NCBI GenBank assembly: GCA_025963875.1
Contig: JAOPZY010000114.1
Location: 1-34,519 of the forward strand
Origin: Actinomycetota bacterium
GTDB lineage: Bacteria > Actinomycetota > CADDZG01 > JAHWKV01 > JAOPZY01
DNA: 34,519 bases
Direction of reading: 5' to 3'
Shown: piece by piece, positions 7,846 through 15,393 of the stretch
Layout: every line of letters starts with the position of its first letter
How positions within the stretch are numbered: position 1 is the stretch's first letter
Translations under genes and position numbers: made by a program
Notes under the pieces: generated by a model
Seen by the model: only the letters and a program-made list of their open reading frames with translations
Database searches by the model: none
What the model was told of the DNA's origin: nothing

Positions 7846-9786
7846 ATGTCCGAACTGATCTGGCGGCCCACCGCCGAGTACCTCGACGGCTCCAACCTGT
7901 CCCGCTTCATGGCGCGCTACGGCATCGGGTCCTACGAGGAGATGGTACGGCGCTCCGTCGAGGACGTGGCCTGGTACTGGTCGCAGGTGGAGCGGGACCT
8001 CGGCCTCGAGTGGGACCGGCCCTACGACCGGGTGCTCGACACCCACCAGGGCATCGAGTGGGCAACCTGGTTTGGCGGCGGCCTGATCAACATCGCCCAC
8101 AACTGTGTCGACCGCCACGCCGCTGGCGACGCGGCGGAGCGCACCGCCGTGATCGAGGAACGGGAGGATGGCTCCGTCCGCTCGCTCACCTACCGGGATC
8201 TTGCCGCCGAGGTGGGACGGCTGGCCAACGGGCTGCGGTCGATCGGCATCGCCAAGGGCGACCGGGTCGGTGTCTACCTGCCCATGTGCGTCGAGTCCGT
8301 CGTGTCGATGATGGCCATCGCCAAGATCGGCGCCGTCTACCTTCCGATCTTCTCGGGCTTCGCCCCCGCCGCCGTGGCGGCCCGCCTCGAGGATGCGGGG
8401 GCCAGGGCGCTGATCTCCGCCGACGGCTACACGCATCGTGGCAGGCTGGTTGAGATGAAGGAGGCGGCGGACGAGGCGGCCCACATGATCCATCTCCACA
8501 CGACGCTGATCCTGCGGCACGTCGGGAGGCCGGTGGAGTGGCACCGCAAACACGACGTCGTGTGGGACGAGCTGCTCGCCGAGCAGCCCGCGGAGGCCCC
8601 GACCGAGGCGACCGAGGCCGAGGACGTGTGGATGATCGCCTACACCTCCGGCACCACCGGCAAGCCCAAGGGGGCCGTCCACGTCCACGGTGGCTTCCTT
8701 GTGAAGGTGGCGGCCGAGGTCGCCTACCAGGTGGACTGCAGGCCCGGGGACGTCCTGCACTGGGTCACCGACATGGGCTGGATCATGGGCCCGTGGGAGA
8801 CCGTGGGAACGCTGGCCCTCGGCGGCACGGTGCTCCTGTACGAGGGCGCCCCGACCCACCCCGCGCCCGACCGCCTCTGGGCGCTCTGCGAGCGCCACGG
8901 CGTCACGATCCTGGGCGTGTCCCCGACCCTCATCCGCTCGCTCATGCCGTCGGGCACCGGCCCGGTCGAGGCCCACGACCTCTCGCGGCTCCGCATCCTG
9001 GCCTCCACGGGGGAGCCCTGGAACCCCGAGCCCTACCGCTGGTACTTCGAGCACGCCGGCGGGGGCCGCTGCCCGGTGATCAACCTCTCCGGCGGCACGG
9101 AGATCGGGGCCTGCCTGCTGTCGCCGTACCCCATCACCGAGCTGAAGGTCGCCACGCTGCGGGGTCCGTCGCTCGGCATGGACGTCGACGTGGTCGACGC
9201 CGGAGGCAACCCGGTGCGGGGTGGGGTGGGCGAACTGATCTGCCGGCAGCCGTGGCCCTCGATGACCCGGGGCATCTGGGGCGACCCCGACCGCTACCTG
9301 GCGACCTACTGGTCGGCAATCCCGGGCGTGTGGCGCCACGGGGACTGGGCCTCCATCGACGAGGACGGCTTCTGGTTCCTCCACGGCCGCAGCGACGACA
9401 CGATCAACGTCGCGGGCCGGCGCATCGGCCCCGCCGAGATCGAGTCGGTCCTGGTGGGCGACCCGGCCGTCGTCGAGGCCGCCGTGATCGGCATCCCCCA
9501 CGACGTGAAGGGGGAGGCGCTCTGGTGCTTCTGCGTGCTGGCGGGGGCGCCCGACGAGGGCCTGGCGACCCGTCTGGGCGACCTCGTCGACCGGGCGATC
9601 GGCAGGCCCTTCCGCCCCGAGCGGGTGGTCTTCGTGCCGGACCTGCCCCACACGAGGTCGGCCAAGATCGTGCGGCGGGCCATCCGCGCGGTGGTGCGGG
9701 GAGAAGACCCCGGCGACATCTCGTCGCTGGAGAACCCCGACTCCCTCGCCGTCATCGGAAGCGCCCTGGCATCGCAGCAGGTGTGA
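7846..9786 (+). CDS. Acetyl-CoA-synthetase-like AMP-forming acyl-CoA ligase
   Basis: A 646-residue member of the ANL superfamily, full length for the acetyl-CoA synthetase branch. The P-loop TSGTTGKPKG lies at residues 267-276, the A5 region reads NLSGGTEIG near 413, the hinge region is GDWASIDEDGFWFLHGRSDDTINVAGRRIG, and the catalytic lysine is K607 in TRSAKIVRR. True acetyl-CoA synthetases have WWQTETG in the A5 motif, with the second Trp capping the acetate pocket. Here the equivalent residue is G416, so a larger acyl group is likely. The residue before K607 is Ala instead of the usual Gly of the acetylation motif. The start at 7846 is set by TACTCT six bases upstream. The divergent oxidoreductase and hydrolase genes may act on the same compounds. 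Confidence 0.88.
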   Translation: MSELIWRPTAEYLDGSNLSRFMARYGIGSYEEMVRRSVEDVAWYWSQVERDLGLEWDRPYDRVLDTHQGIEWATWFGGGLINIAHNCVDRHAAGDAAERTAVIEEREDGSVRSLTYRDLAAEVGRLANGLRSIGIAKGDRVGVYLPMCVESVVSMMAIAKIGAVYLPIFSGFAPAAVAARLEDAGARALISADGYTHRGRLVEMKEAADEAAHMIHLHTTLILRHVGRPVEWHRKHDVVWDELLAEQPAEAPTEATEAEDVWMIAYTSGTTGKPKGAVHVHGGFLVKVAAEVAYQVDCRPGDVLHWVTDMGWIMGPWETVGTLALGGTVLLYEGAPTHPAPDRLWALCERHGVTILGVSPTLIRSLMPSGTGPVEAHDLSRLRILASTGEPWNPEPYRWYFEHAGGGRCPVINLSGGTEIGACLLSPYPITELKVATLRGPSLGMDVDVVDAGGNPVRGGVGELICRQPWPSMTRGIWGDPDRYLATYWSAIPGVWRHGDWASIDEDGFWFLHGRSDDTINVAGRRIGPAEIESVLVGDPAVVEAAVIGIPHDVKGEALWCFCVLAGAPDEGLATRLGDLVDRAIGRPFRPERVVFVPDLPHTRSAKIVRRAIRAVVRGEDPGDISSLENPDSLAVIGSALASQQV

Positions 9787-9816
9787 ACTGTGGTGCGTTT
9801 GAAGCTCGCAGCGATC

Positions 9817-9863
9817 TTCTTTGTATGATTAACCATCATTATCATGTTTATTCATACAAAGAA
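9817..9863. repeat. 47-bp imperfect palindrome, copy 2 (AT-rich)
   Basis: Perfect 12-bp outer arms (TTCTTTGTATGA and its complement) enclose an interior that also pairs; 20 of 23 symmetric positions match, with mismatches only at 13, 17 and 21 from the end. It is strikingly AT-rich against its surroundings. Flanking 7-bp inverted repeats TGGTGCG (9791-9797) and CGCACCA (9883-9889) sit exactly 19 bp outside each arm, giving a 99-bp symmetric structure. Confidence 0.8.
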
Positions 9864-9948
9864 AGGTCGACGGTTCCAGCGGCGCACCAAAATCCGACTA
9901 AACGTTCCGCTCAATCGGAGCGGAGGTATGCGACAGTAACGCCACGCC

Positions 9949-10287
9949 ATGAAGGAGCCGGGAGGGCGGATCCACGGCACGCTCGCCCAGGTCGCTGCCG
10001 CGCTGCCCTCCGACGCGAAGGTGGTCTCCCGCTACGACGTCGGAACGGTACGGTCAGCCTGCCCATTGCTCGTCATCCGGTTCCGCACCGCCGCCGACGC
10101 CCGGACAGTCGTGGCGAACGCCGATGCGGCGCTCACGTCGCTCGGCTGGGCCCCCGTGCCCGACGTCCAGGACGTCGTGTGGTCGAAGAGAGCCGGTGAC
10201 GCATCCGTTGCCGGCCTGGCCCGCCTCGTCCTCGCCCCGGATCCTGCCAGGGCTTGTCGAAGCGAGGAGGAAATTACGCGTATGTGA
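9949..10287 (+). CDS. Small orphan protein, 112 aa
   Basis: I do not recognise this protein. Codon use is strongly GC3-biased for about 95 codons, which supports real coding. No signal peptide, membrane segment or metal motif is visible. The sequence has alternating hydrophobic stretches (KVVSRYDVGTVRS, LLVIRFRTAADARTVVANAD) suggestive of a small alpha/beta fold. No Shine-Dalgarno precedes the ATG; TAACGC ends six bases upstream, a weak leaderless -10. The last ten codons, encoding CRSEEEITRM, lose the GC3 bias and are formed by a separate palindrome, so the original 3' end may have been replaced. With palindromes at both sides the ORF could be a mobile or decaying cassette. Confidence 0.5.
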   Translation: MKEPGGRIHGTLAQVAAALPSDAKVVSRYDVGTVRSACPLLVIRFRTAADARTVVANADAALTSLGWAPVPDVQDVVWSKRAGDASVAGLARLVLAPDPARACRSEEEITRM

Positions 10288-10309
10288 CGCGCAAAAAACT
10301 CCTCACTTC
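10259..10309. repeat. Imperfect palindrome over the end of the 112-aa ORF
   Basis: Arms GAAG-GAGGAG and CTCCTC-CTTC, each with one unpaired base, are centred on 10284. A perfect inner CGCGT/ACGCG stem with a 5-base loop shares that centre. The 9-7-5-5-5-7-9 layout is the same as the copy at 30367, but the TTCTTTG ends are missing, so membership in that family is only possible. It lies between the convergent 112-aa ORF and urtE and could serve as a bidirectional transcription barrier. No other feature is seen up to 10343. Confidence 0.5.
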
Positions 10310-10343
10310 TGCCGGCGGCGGGGGACCGGGGGCCCGGGCTGGG

Positions 10344-11048
10344 CTAGACCGCGAGCAGCTTCCGCACCGACTCGTTGGCCAGGCCCTCGGTGGCGCCCTC
10401 GGCAACCACCCGCCCCGCGTCCAGCACCACGTAGCGCTGGGCGAGCCGCAGGGCGAACTCCATGTACTGCTCCACCAGCACGATCGCCAGACCGTTCGTG
10501 GCGTTCAGGTGGGCGATGGCGTTCTCGATCTCGATGATGACCGACGGCTGGATGCCCTCGGTGGGCTCGTCGAGCAGGAGCAGCCGGGGGCGCGTCACGA
10601 GGGCCCGGGCGATGGCAAGCTGCTGCGCCTCGCCGCCGGAGAGGAACCCCGCCTGGCGGCCGAGCAGCTTGCGGAGCTTGGGGAACAGGTCGAGGGCCTC
10701 GTCGAGCGCTGCCTGCCCGGCGGCGACCCCGTGGGGCGACGTCTCGATCACCACCTGCAGGTTCTCCCGCACCGAGAGGCTCGGAAAGCTTGCCCGGCCC
10801 TGCGGGACATAGGCGAGGCCGGCCCTCACCCGCTGGTACGACCGCATGTCCGTGATGTCCCGGCCGTCGAGTGTGATGCGGCCCCGGGAGGCTTTGATCA
10901 CGCCCATCATCGTCTTGATCAGGGTGGTCTTGCCGACGCCGTTGCGCCCCATGACGCACACGAGGGCGTCGTCCGGCACCTCCATCGAGACGCCGAACAG
11001 CACGGTCGTCCGGCCGTAGCCCGACTCGACGCCCTCGACCCTCAACAT
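10344..11048 (-). CDS. urtE: Urea ABC transporter ATP-binding protein UrtE
   Basis: One of two ATPases that power the urea importer, acting on the inner face of the membrane. At 234 residues it has LivF/UrtE length. Visible motifs are Walker A GRNGVGKTT, signature LSGGEAQQLAIARAL, Walker B LLLLDEPTEGIQPS and the H-loop region VEQYMEFALRLAQR. It is the last gene of the operon, starting two bases after the urtD stop. The assignment to urea, not branched-chain amino acids, rests on the substrate-binding protein of the same operon. Confidence 0.92.
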   Translation of the reverse strand: MLRVEGVESGYGRTTVLFGVSMEVPDDALVCVMGRNGVGKTTLIKTMMGVIKASRGRITLDGRDITDMRSYQRVRAGLAYVPQGRASFPSLSVRENLQVVIETSPHGVAAGQAALDEALDLFPKLRKLLGRQAGFLSGGEAQQLAIARALVTRPRLLLLDEPTEGIQPSVIIEIENAIAHLNATNGLAIVLVEQYMEFALRLAQRYVVLDAGRVVAEGATEGLANESVRKLLAV

Positions 11049-11050
11049 GC

Positions 11051-11812
11051 TCAGCTCACCTCCGAGTGGGCACTGCGGTCGGCGGCCCGGCCCAGGTAGA
11101 CCTCCTGCACGACGAGGTCCGCCTGGACCTCGGCCACGGGCCCCTCGCAGAGGACCTTGCCCTCGTGCAGCACGGTCACCCGGCTGGCGAAGCGGCGCAC
11201 GAAATCCATGTCGTGCTCGACCACCACGAGGGTGCGGGTGAGGGCGATCGCCTGGAGGAGCTCGCCGGTGCGCGTGCGTTCCTCCTTGGTCATGCCTGCC
11301 ACCGGCTCGTCGAGCAGCAGGACCTTCGGGTTCTGCACGAGCAGCATCCCGATCTCGAGCCACTGGCGCTGGCCGTGCGACAGCGTCCCCCCGGGTTTCT
11401 CGGCGAACTCGCGCAGCCCCACCTCGTCGAGCACGCCGGCGATGGCGTCGTCCATGCCCCGCCGCCGGCGCAGGAGCTTGTACACCGGACGGCGGAACGA
11501 CGCCGCAAGGTCGATGTTCTCGACGACGCTGAGCCGCTCGAAGACGGTGGGGGTCTGGAACGTGCGCCCGATGCCCTCCCGGACCACCTCGTACTCCTTC
11601 AGGCCCAGCATCTCCTTGCCCGCGAAGCGCACCGACCCGGCCGCCGCCTTGACGAGGCCGGTGACGGTGTCGATCAGGGTCGTCTTGCCCGCTCCATTGG
11701 GGCCGATGAGGAAGCGGATCTCGCCGTCGGCGATGGTCAGGTCGACGCCGTCCACCGCCCGGAACCCGTCGAAGGACGTCACCAGGCCGCGGATCTCCAG
11801 GATCGCGCTCAC
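11051..11812 (-). CDS. urtD: Urea ABC transporter ATP-binding protein UrtD
   Basis: Second ATPase of the urea importer, 253 residues. Walker A is GPNGAGKTT, the signature is LSHGQRQWLEIGMLL (SHGQ, as usual in UrtD, in place of SGGQ), and Walker B is VLLLDEPVAGMT followed by VEHDMDFVRR. The GTG start at 11812 overlaps the urtC stop as GTGA, indicating translational coupling. It forms a heterodimer with UrtE by family analogy. Confidence 0.93.
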   Translation of the reverse strand: MSAILEIRGLVTSFDGFRAVDGVDLTIADGEIRFLIGPNGAGKTTLIDTVTGLVKAAAGSVRFAGKEMLGLKEYEVVREGIGRTFQTPTVFERLSVVENIDLAASFRRPVYKLLRRRRGMDDAIAGVLDEVGLREFAEKPGGTLSHGQRQWLEIGMLLVQNPKVLLLDEPVAGMTKEERTRTGELLQAIALTRTLVVVEHDMDFVRRFASRVTVLHEGKVLCEGPVAEVQADLVVQEVYLGRAADRSAHSEVS

Positions 11813-12936
11813 GCCGGCACCACCTCGTCCTCCAGCCGCTTTGCCTCGTCGGCGGGCGATGCGCCGGGGGAGCCCCGGAGGCGGTCAAGGGCGCTGCGGC
11901 CGTAGCCGACAAGGCCGGCGAGGCCCATCGGGGCGAACCCGATGACGACGACGAAGAGCAGGCCCTCGAGGTAGAGCCAGCCCGAGGGGAACCGGTTGCT
12001 GAGCGAGGTCTTGGCGTAGTTGACGGCAAGGGCACCGATGACGGGGCCGACGAGGCTGGATCTCCCACCGAGGGCCACCAGGATCACCATCTCGATGCTG
12101 GGCACGATGCCGAGCAGGGCGGGGGAGATAATGCCGACCACCGGCACGAAGAGCGCCCCTGCCAGTCCGGCCATGCCTGCCGAGATGCTGAAGGCGATGA
12201 CCTTGATGACCGTGGGGTTGTAGCCGAGGAACCGGACCCGTTCCTCGCCGTCGCGCACGGCAACGAGGAGGCGTCCGTATCGGCTGGCCATGAGCTGCCG
12301 GGCCAGGAGGAACATGGCACCCAGCACGCCCGCGGTGATGAAGTAGAACATCCGCTGGTTCGTGGGATCCGCGAGATCGAGGCCGAAGGCCTGGCTGAAG
12401 TTGGTCAGGCCGTTCGTGCCACCCGTGTAGCCCTGCTCACCGATGAGCAGGATCACGAACGCCGCGGCGAGGGCCTGCGTCAGGATGGCGAAGTAGGCGC
12501 CGCGGACCCGCCGGCGGAAGACCATCGCTCCCAGGCCGGCTGCGACCGCCATCGGCACGACCACGACCGCGGGCAGGGCAATCCAGGCGTACTGGAATGG
12601 CTTCCAGAGCAGCGGCAGCTTCTCGACGCCGCTCCATGACATGAAGTCGGGGACCTTGCCCGGGCCGGCTGCCTGGAGCTTGAGGTACATGCCCATGGCG
12701 TAGCCGCCCAGACCGAAGAACACGCCCTGCCCGAGGCTCAGCATGCCGCCCTGGCCCCAGGCCAGGCCGATGCCGACGGCGATGATCGCGTAGCAGAGGT
12801 ACTTCGTGAACAGGTTGAGGCCGAAGTCGGAAAGCGTCGCCGGGGCGAGCACGAGGAAGCCGAGGGCCACGAGGGCGAAGCCGATCCGTCCGTACCACGG
12901 ATTCCTGGCCCCGCCGCTGGCTCCGGGCATCTTCAT
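11809..12936 (-). CDS. urtC: Urea ABC transporter permease UrtC
   Basis: A 375-residue integral membrane permease of the LivM/UrtC type. Many hydrophobic segments are visible, beginning with FALVALGFLVLAP and YLCYAIIAVGIGLAWG. The LivM-type core YFAILTQALAAAF and VALGGRSSLVGPVIGALAV is present, as is GQGGMLSLGQGVFFGLGGYAMGMYL, which is typical of UrtC. The start ATG at 12936 overlaps the urtB stop as ATGA. A longer frame to 13272 is only the open antiparallel continuation within urtB and is rejected. Confidence 0.93.
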   Translation of the reverse strand: MKMPGASGGARNPWYGRIGFALVALGFLVLAPATLSDFGLNLFTKYLCYAIIAVGIGLAWGQGGMLSLGQGVFFGLGGYAMGMYLKLQAAGPGKVPDFMSWSGVEKLPLLWKPFQYAWIALPAVVVVPMAVAAGLGAMVFRRRVRGAYFAILTQALAAAFVILLIGEQGYTGGTNGLTNFSQAFGLDLADPTNQRMFYFITAGVLGAMFLLARQLMASRYGRLLVAVRDGEERVRFLGYNPTVIKVIAFSISAGMAGLAGALFVPVVGIISPALLGIVPSIEMVILVALGGRSSLVGPVIGALAVNYAKTSLSNRFPSGWLYLEGLLFVVVIGFAPMGLAGLVGYGRSALDRLRGSPGASPADEAKRLEDEVVPA

Positions 12937-13814
12937 GTGAGTGCCCTGGTCTTGAGGACGAACAGCCCCTGGGGCCTCGCCTGCAGGAAGGCGACGATGG
13001 CCACGAAGACCACCACCTTGGCGAAGCTGGCCGACGTGCCCCACTCGACGTAGGCGTCGAGCACGCCGAGGGCGATTGCGGCGATGATGGCGCCCCGGAT
13101 CTGCCCGAGGCCCCCGACGACCACCACGAGGAACGCGTCGACGATGTAGTTGGTGCCCAGGGTCGGGCCGACGGAGCCGAGCTGCGTGAGGGCCACCCCA
13201 GCGACCCCGGCGAGCCCGGACCCGATGAAGAAGGTGCGCCGGTCCACCCTGGCCGTCGGGATGCCGCTGCACGCCGCAAGCTGCCGGTTCTGCATGACGG
13301 CCCGCATCCGCCGGCCCTGGGGCAGGTAGGTCATGTAGACCCAGATGCCGGCGACCGCCGCGGCGACCAGGGCCATGATGAAAAGGCGGGCATACGGCAT
13401 GTCCACCCCGGCAACGTGCACGCCGCCGACCAGCCAGGAGGGCGTGAGCACCTGCACGTTCGCGGCGCCGAACAGGTCACGGGCGAGCTGCTGGAGCATC
13501 AGGCTGACCCCCCAGGTGACGAGCAGCGTGTCGAGCGGCCGCCCGTACATCCGGCGGATGAGGACGGTCTCGAGGGCCACCCCCAGGGCGCCGGCGATGA
13601 CGAAGGCCACCGGGAGGGAGACCAGCAGCGAGGTCTCCCTCCCGAACGAGCCCTGCAGCATGTAGGCGGTGTAGGCCCCCGCCATGATGAACTCGCCGTG
13701 GGCCATGTTGATAACGTTCATCTGGCCGAAGGTGAAGGTCAGCCCGAGCGCGATGAGCAGCAGCGTGGCGCCGATGCCCAGGCCCGTGAAGGCCTGCGTC
13801 AGCAGGCTTCCCAT
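12933..13814 (-). CDS. urtB: Urea ABC transporter permease UrtB
   Basis: A 293-residue LivH/UrtB-type permease that forms the membrane channel together with UrtC. The N-terminus IGATLLLIALGLTFTFGQMNVINMAHGEFIMAGAY carries the conserved MNVINMAHGE block, and VVVVGGLGQIRGAIIAAIALG is the C-terminal core. The start at 13814 is supported by GGGAGG four bases upstream. It follows urtA after 31 bases. In this family the long form with an extra N-terminal domain exists in some Gram-negatives; here the short form is encoded. Confidence 0.93.
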   Translation of the reverse strand: MGSLLTQAFTGLGIGATLLLIALGLTFTFGQMNVINMAHGEFIMAGAYTAYMLQGSFGRETSLLVSLPVAFVIAGALGVALETVLIRRMYGRPLDTLLVTWGVSLMLQQLARDLFGAANVQVLTPSWLVGGVHVAGVDMPYARLFIMALVAAAVAGIWVYMTYLPQGRRMRAVMQNRQLAACSGIPTARVDRRTFFIGSGLAGVAGVALTQLGSVGPTLGTNYIVDAFLVVVVGGLGQIRGAIIAAIALGVLDAYVEWGTSASFAKVVVFVAIVAFLQARPQGLFVLKTRALT

Positions 13815-13845
13815 TCGGCCTCCCTATCTCGGGGAGTAGCTCGTA

Positions 13846-15111
13846 CTATCCCTTCCACCACGTGTAGCTCTTGAGGTACGGGTCGGGCTTGATCGGCTGG
13901 GGCGAGCTCGAGACCTCGGTGATGAGGCCGTCGGCCCCGATCACGCCGATGCGGGCCGTCTTGTAGAGGTGCTGCGTGGGGCCGTCGATGGTCACCGTGC
14001 CCTCCGGTGCCGCAAAGGTGAGCCCGGCGGCGGCTGCCCTGACGGCCGCCACATCCGTGGATTGCGCCTTGTTGGCCGCCATCGCCCACAGGTGCACGGC
14101 GGTGTAACCGGCCTCCATGGGGTCGTCGACCGTCTGGTTGGCCCCGTACTTGGCCTTGTAGGCGGCGACGAACTTGGCGTTCTCCGGCGTGTTGGTCGTC
14201 TGGTAGTAGTTCCAGGCCGTGAGCTGACCGACGATGTTCTGGATGCCGATGCCCGCGACCTCCTGCTCGGCGATGCTGACCGACAGGACCGGCATCTGCT
14301 GGGGGGTGATCCCCGCTCCCTTGAGCTGCTTGAAGAAGGCGACGTTGCTGTCGCCGTTCAGCGTGTTGAAGACGGCGTCGGGCTTGTCGGCGGCGATCTT
14401 GTTGACGAGGGTGCCGAACTCCGTCGAACCCAGCGGCGTGTACTGCTCGTCGACGATCGTCATCCCGTTGGCCGCCGCGTAGGCCTTGATCTCCTTGTTG
14501 GCGGTACGGGGGAAGACGTAGTCGCTGCCGAGCAGGAAGAGCTTCGTCTTGCCCTGGGCCTTCAGGTACTCGAGGCCCGGGATGATCTGCTGGTTGGTCG
14601 TCGCGCCGGTGTAGTAGATGTCCGGCGAGCTCTCCAGGCCCTCGTACTGGACGGGGTACCACAGCAGGCCCTTGTACTGCTCGAACACCGGGAGCATCGC
14701 CTTGCGGCTCGCGGAGGTCCAGCCGCCGAAGACGGTGGCGACCTTGTCCACGGTGATGAGCTGCTTGGCCTTCTCGGCGAAGGTCGGCCAGTCGGAGGCC
14801 CCGTCCTGTGTCACGACCTGGAGCTGCTTGCCGAGCACGCCGCCCGCCGCGTTGACCTCGTCGATCGCCAGAAGCTCGGCATTCTTCACGGCCACCTCGC
14901 TGATGGCCATCGTGCCGCTGAGCGAGTGGAGGTCGCCGACCTTGATGATGGCGCCGACCACACCCGGCATCGCCCCCGAGCCGCCGCCCGACGCGGTGCC
15001 GGTTGGTGTGGCTCCTGTGGAAGTCGTGGCCTTCTTGCCGCACGCGGACGCAACCAGCGCCAGGACGCAGAGCAATGCCACGGGCAACAGCTCGTACCGA
15101 CGGTGCTTCAA
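13846..15111 (-). CDS. urtA: Urea ABC transporter substrate-binding lipoprotein UrtA
   Basis: Extracellular receptor of the urea importer, about 421 residues. UrtA-specific blocks are abundant: [91 protein letters not shown] and [16 protein letters not shown]. These separate it from branched-chain amino acid receptors. The N-terminus has basic residues KHRR, a hydrophobic stretch and LVASAC, a lipobox with the Cys as lipid anchor. The start is uncertain: TTG at 15111 is proposed because it gives a compact signal peptide and GAGGGG lies ten bases upstream. TTG codons at 15126 and 15198 are alternatives. No urease genes are in the window. Confidence 0.9.
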   Translation of the reverse strand: MKHRRYELLPVALLCVLALVASACGKKATTSTGATPTGTASGGGSGAMPGVVGAIIKVGDLHSLSGTMAISEVAVKNAELLAIDEVNAAGGVLGKQLQVVTQDGASDWPTFAEKAKQLITVDKVATVFGGWTSASRKAMLPVFEQYKGLLWYPVQYEGLESSPDIYYTGATTNQQIIPGLEYLKAQGKTKLFLLGSDYVFPRTANKEIKAYAAANGMTIVDEQYTPLGSTEFGTLVNKIAADKPDAVFNTLNGDSNVAFFKQLKGAGITPQQMPVLSVSIAEQEVAGIGIQNIVGQLTAWNYYQTTNTPENAKFVAAYKAKYGANQTVDDPMEAGYTAVHLWAMAANKAQSTDVAAVRAAAAGLTFAAPEGTVTIDGPTQHLYKTARIGVIGADGLITEVSSSPQPIKPDPYLKSYTWWKG

Positions 15112-15161
15112 GATCCTTGCCCCCCTCAAATCCTTCCCCCCTTCTCTGTCCTGAGCAGACG

Positions 15162-15199
15162 CTCTGTGTACAGACTCTGTGTACAAAGATGGATACAAA
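15162..15199. promoter_or_regulatory. Tandem TGTACA-containing repeats upstream of urtA
   Basis: CTCTGTGTACAGA (15162-15174) and CTCTGTGTACAAA (15175-15187) are adjacent 13-bp direct repeats that differ at one base, followed by a weaker GATACAAA copy 12 bp on. Each strong copy contains the palindrome TGTACA. Regular spacing close to one helical turn suggests a cooperative binding site near the urt promoter. The binding factor is unknown. Confidence 0.45.
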
Positions 15200-15256
15200 C
15201 TCAGGGCCCAGCCCGGTCCCGCCCAGGTACCATGGCGCGGATGTTAACGGTGGAAT

Positions 15257-15283
15257 GTTTCGCCCAAGATTCAGATTTGTGAC
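15257..15283 (-). promoter_or_regulatory. Possible GlnR-type nitrogen box upstream of urtABCDE
   Basis: On the minus strand GTCAC-n6-GAATC-n6-GAAAC is seen at 11-bp periodicity. Actinobacterial GlnR sites are described as alternating gTnAC and GaAAc half-sites separated by 6 bp. The first half-site fits fully and the next two are each one base off. It lies about 145 bp upstream of urtA, a usual nitrogen-control target. Visual match only. Confidence 0.35.
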
Positions 15284-15308
15284 GTGGAAGTAAACAAAGG
15301 ACTGGCCG

Positions 15309-15330
15309 CGGTTGGGGAACCCACCAACCG
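15309..15330. other. Short hairpin in the urtA / 165-aa gene intergenic region
   Basis: CGGTTGG and CCAACCG form a 7-bp stem with an 8-base loop. There is no U-tract on either strand and both flanking genes point away from it, so a terminator role is unlikely. It could be an operator for the divergent genes. Confidence 0.3.
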
Positions 15331-15393
15331 GGTAGACCGCCCGAATGCCTTCTCGCCCTTGGCTGGGAGTCCTCCGGTTACATTTGAGCCTTC

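Noticed and set aside
6009-8453. 814-codon rightward frame across the monooxygenase and hydrolase genes
   Set aside because: Low-complexity Gly/Arg/Asp/His composition and no motifs. It is antisense to two recognisable enzymes.
9817-9863. Palindrome as Rho-independent terminator of the acyl-CoA synthetase gene
   Set aside because: AT-rich stem, no U-tract on either strand, and the same form occurs at other sites, including upstream of genes.
10264-10304. Palindrome as a certain fourth member of the 47-bp family
   Set aside because: Layout matches but the TTCTTTG/CAAAGAA ends are absent, so it is kept as a separate repeat.
11809-13272. Extended N-terminus for UrtC
   Set aside because: The extra 112 codons lie inside urtB and have no homology. 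The ATG at 12936 overlaps the urtB stop as ATGA.
10344-15111. Branched-chain amino acid (Liv) transporter
   Set aside because: The binding protein carries UrtA-specific blocks such as [13 protein letters not shown] and [11 protein letters not shown], so urea is the better assignment.
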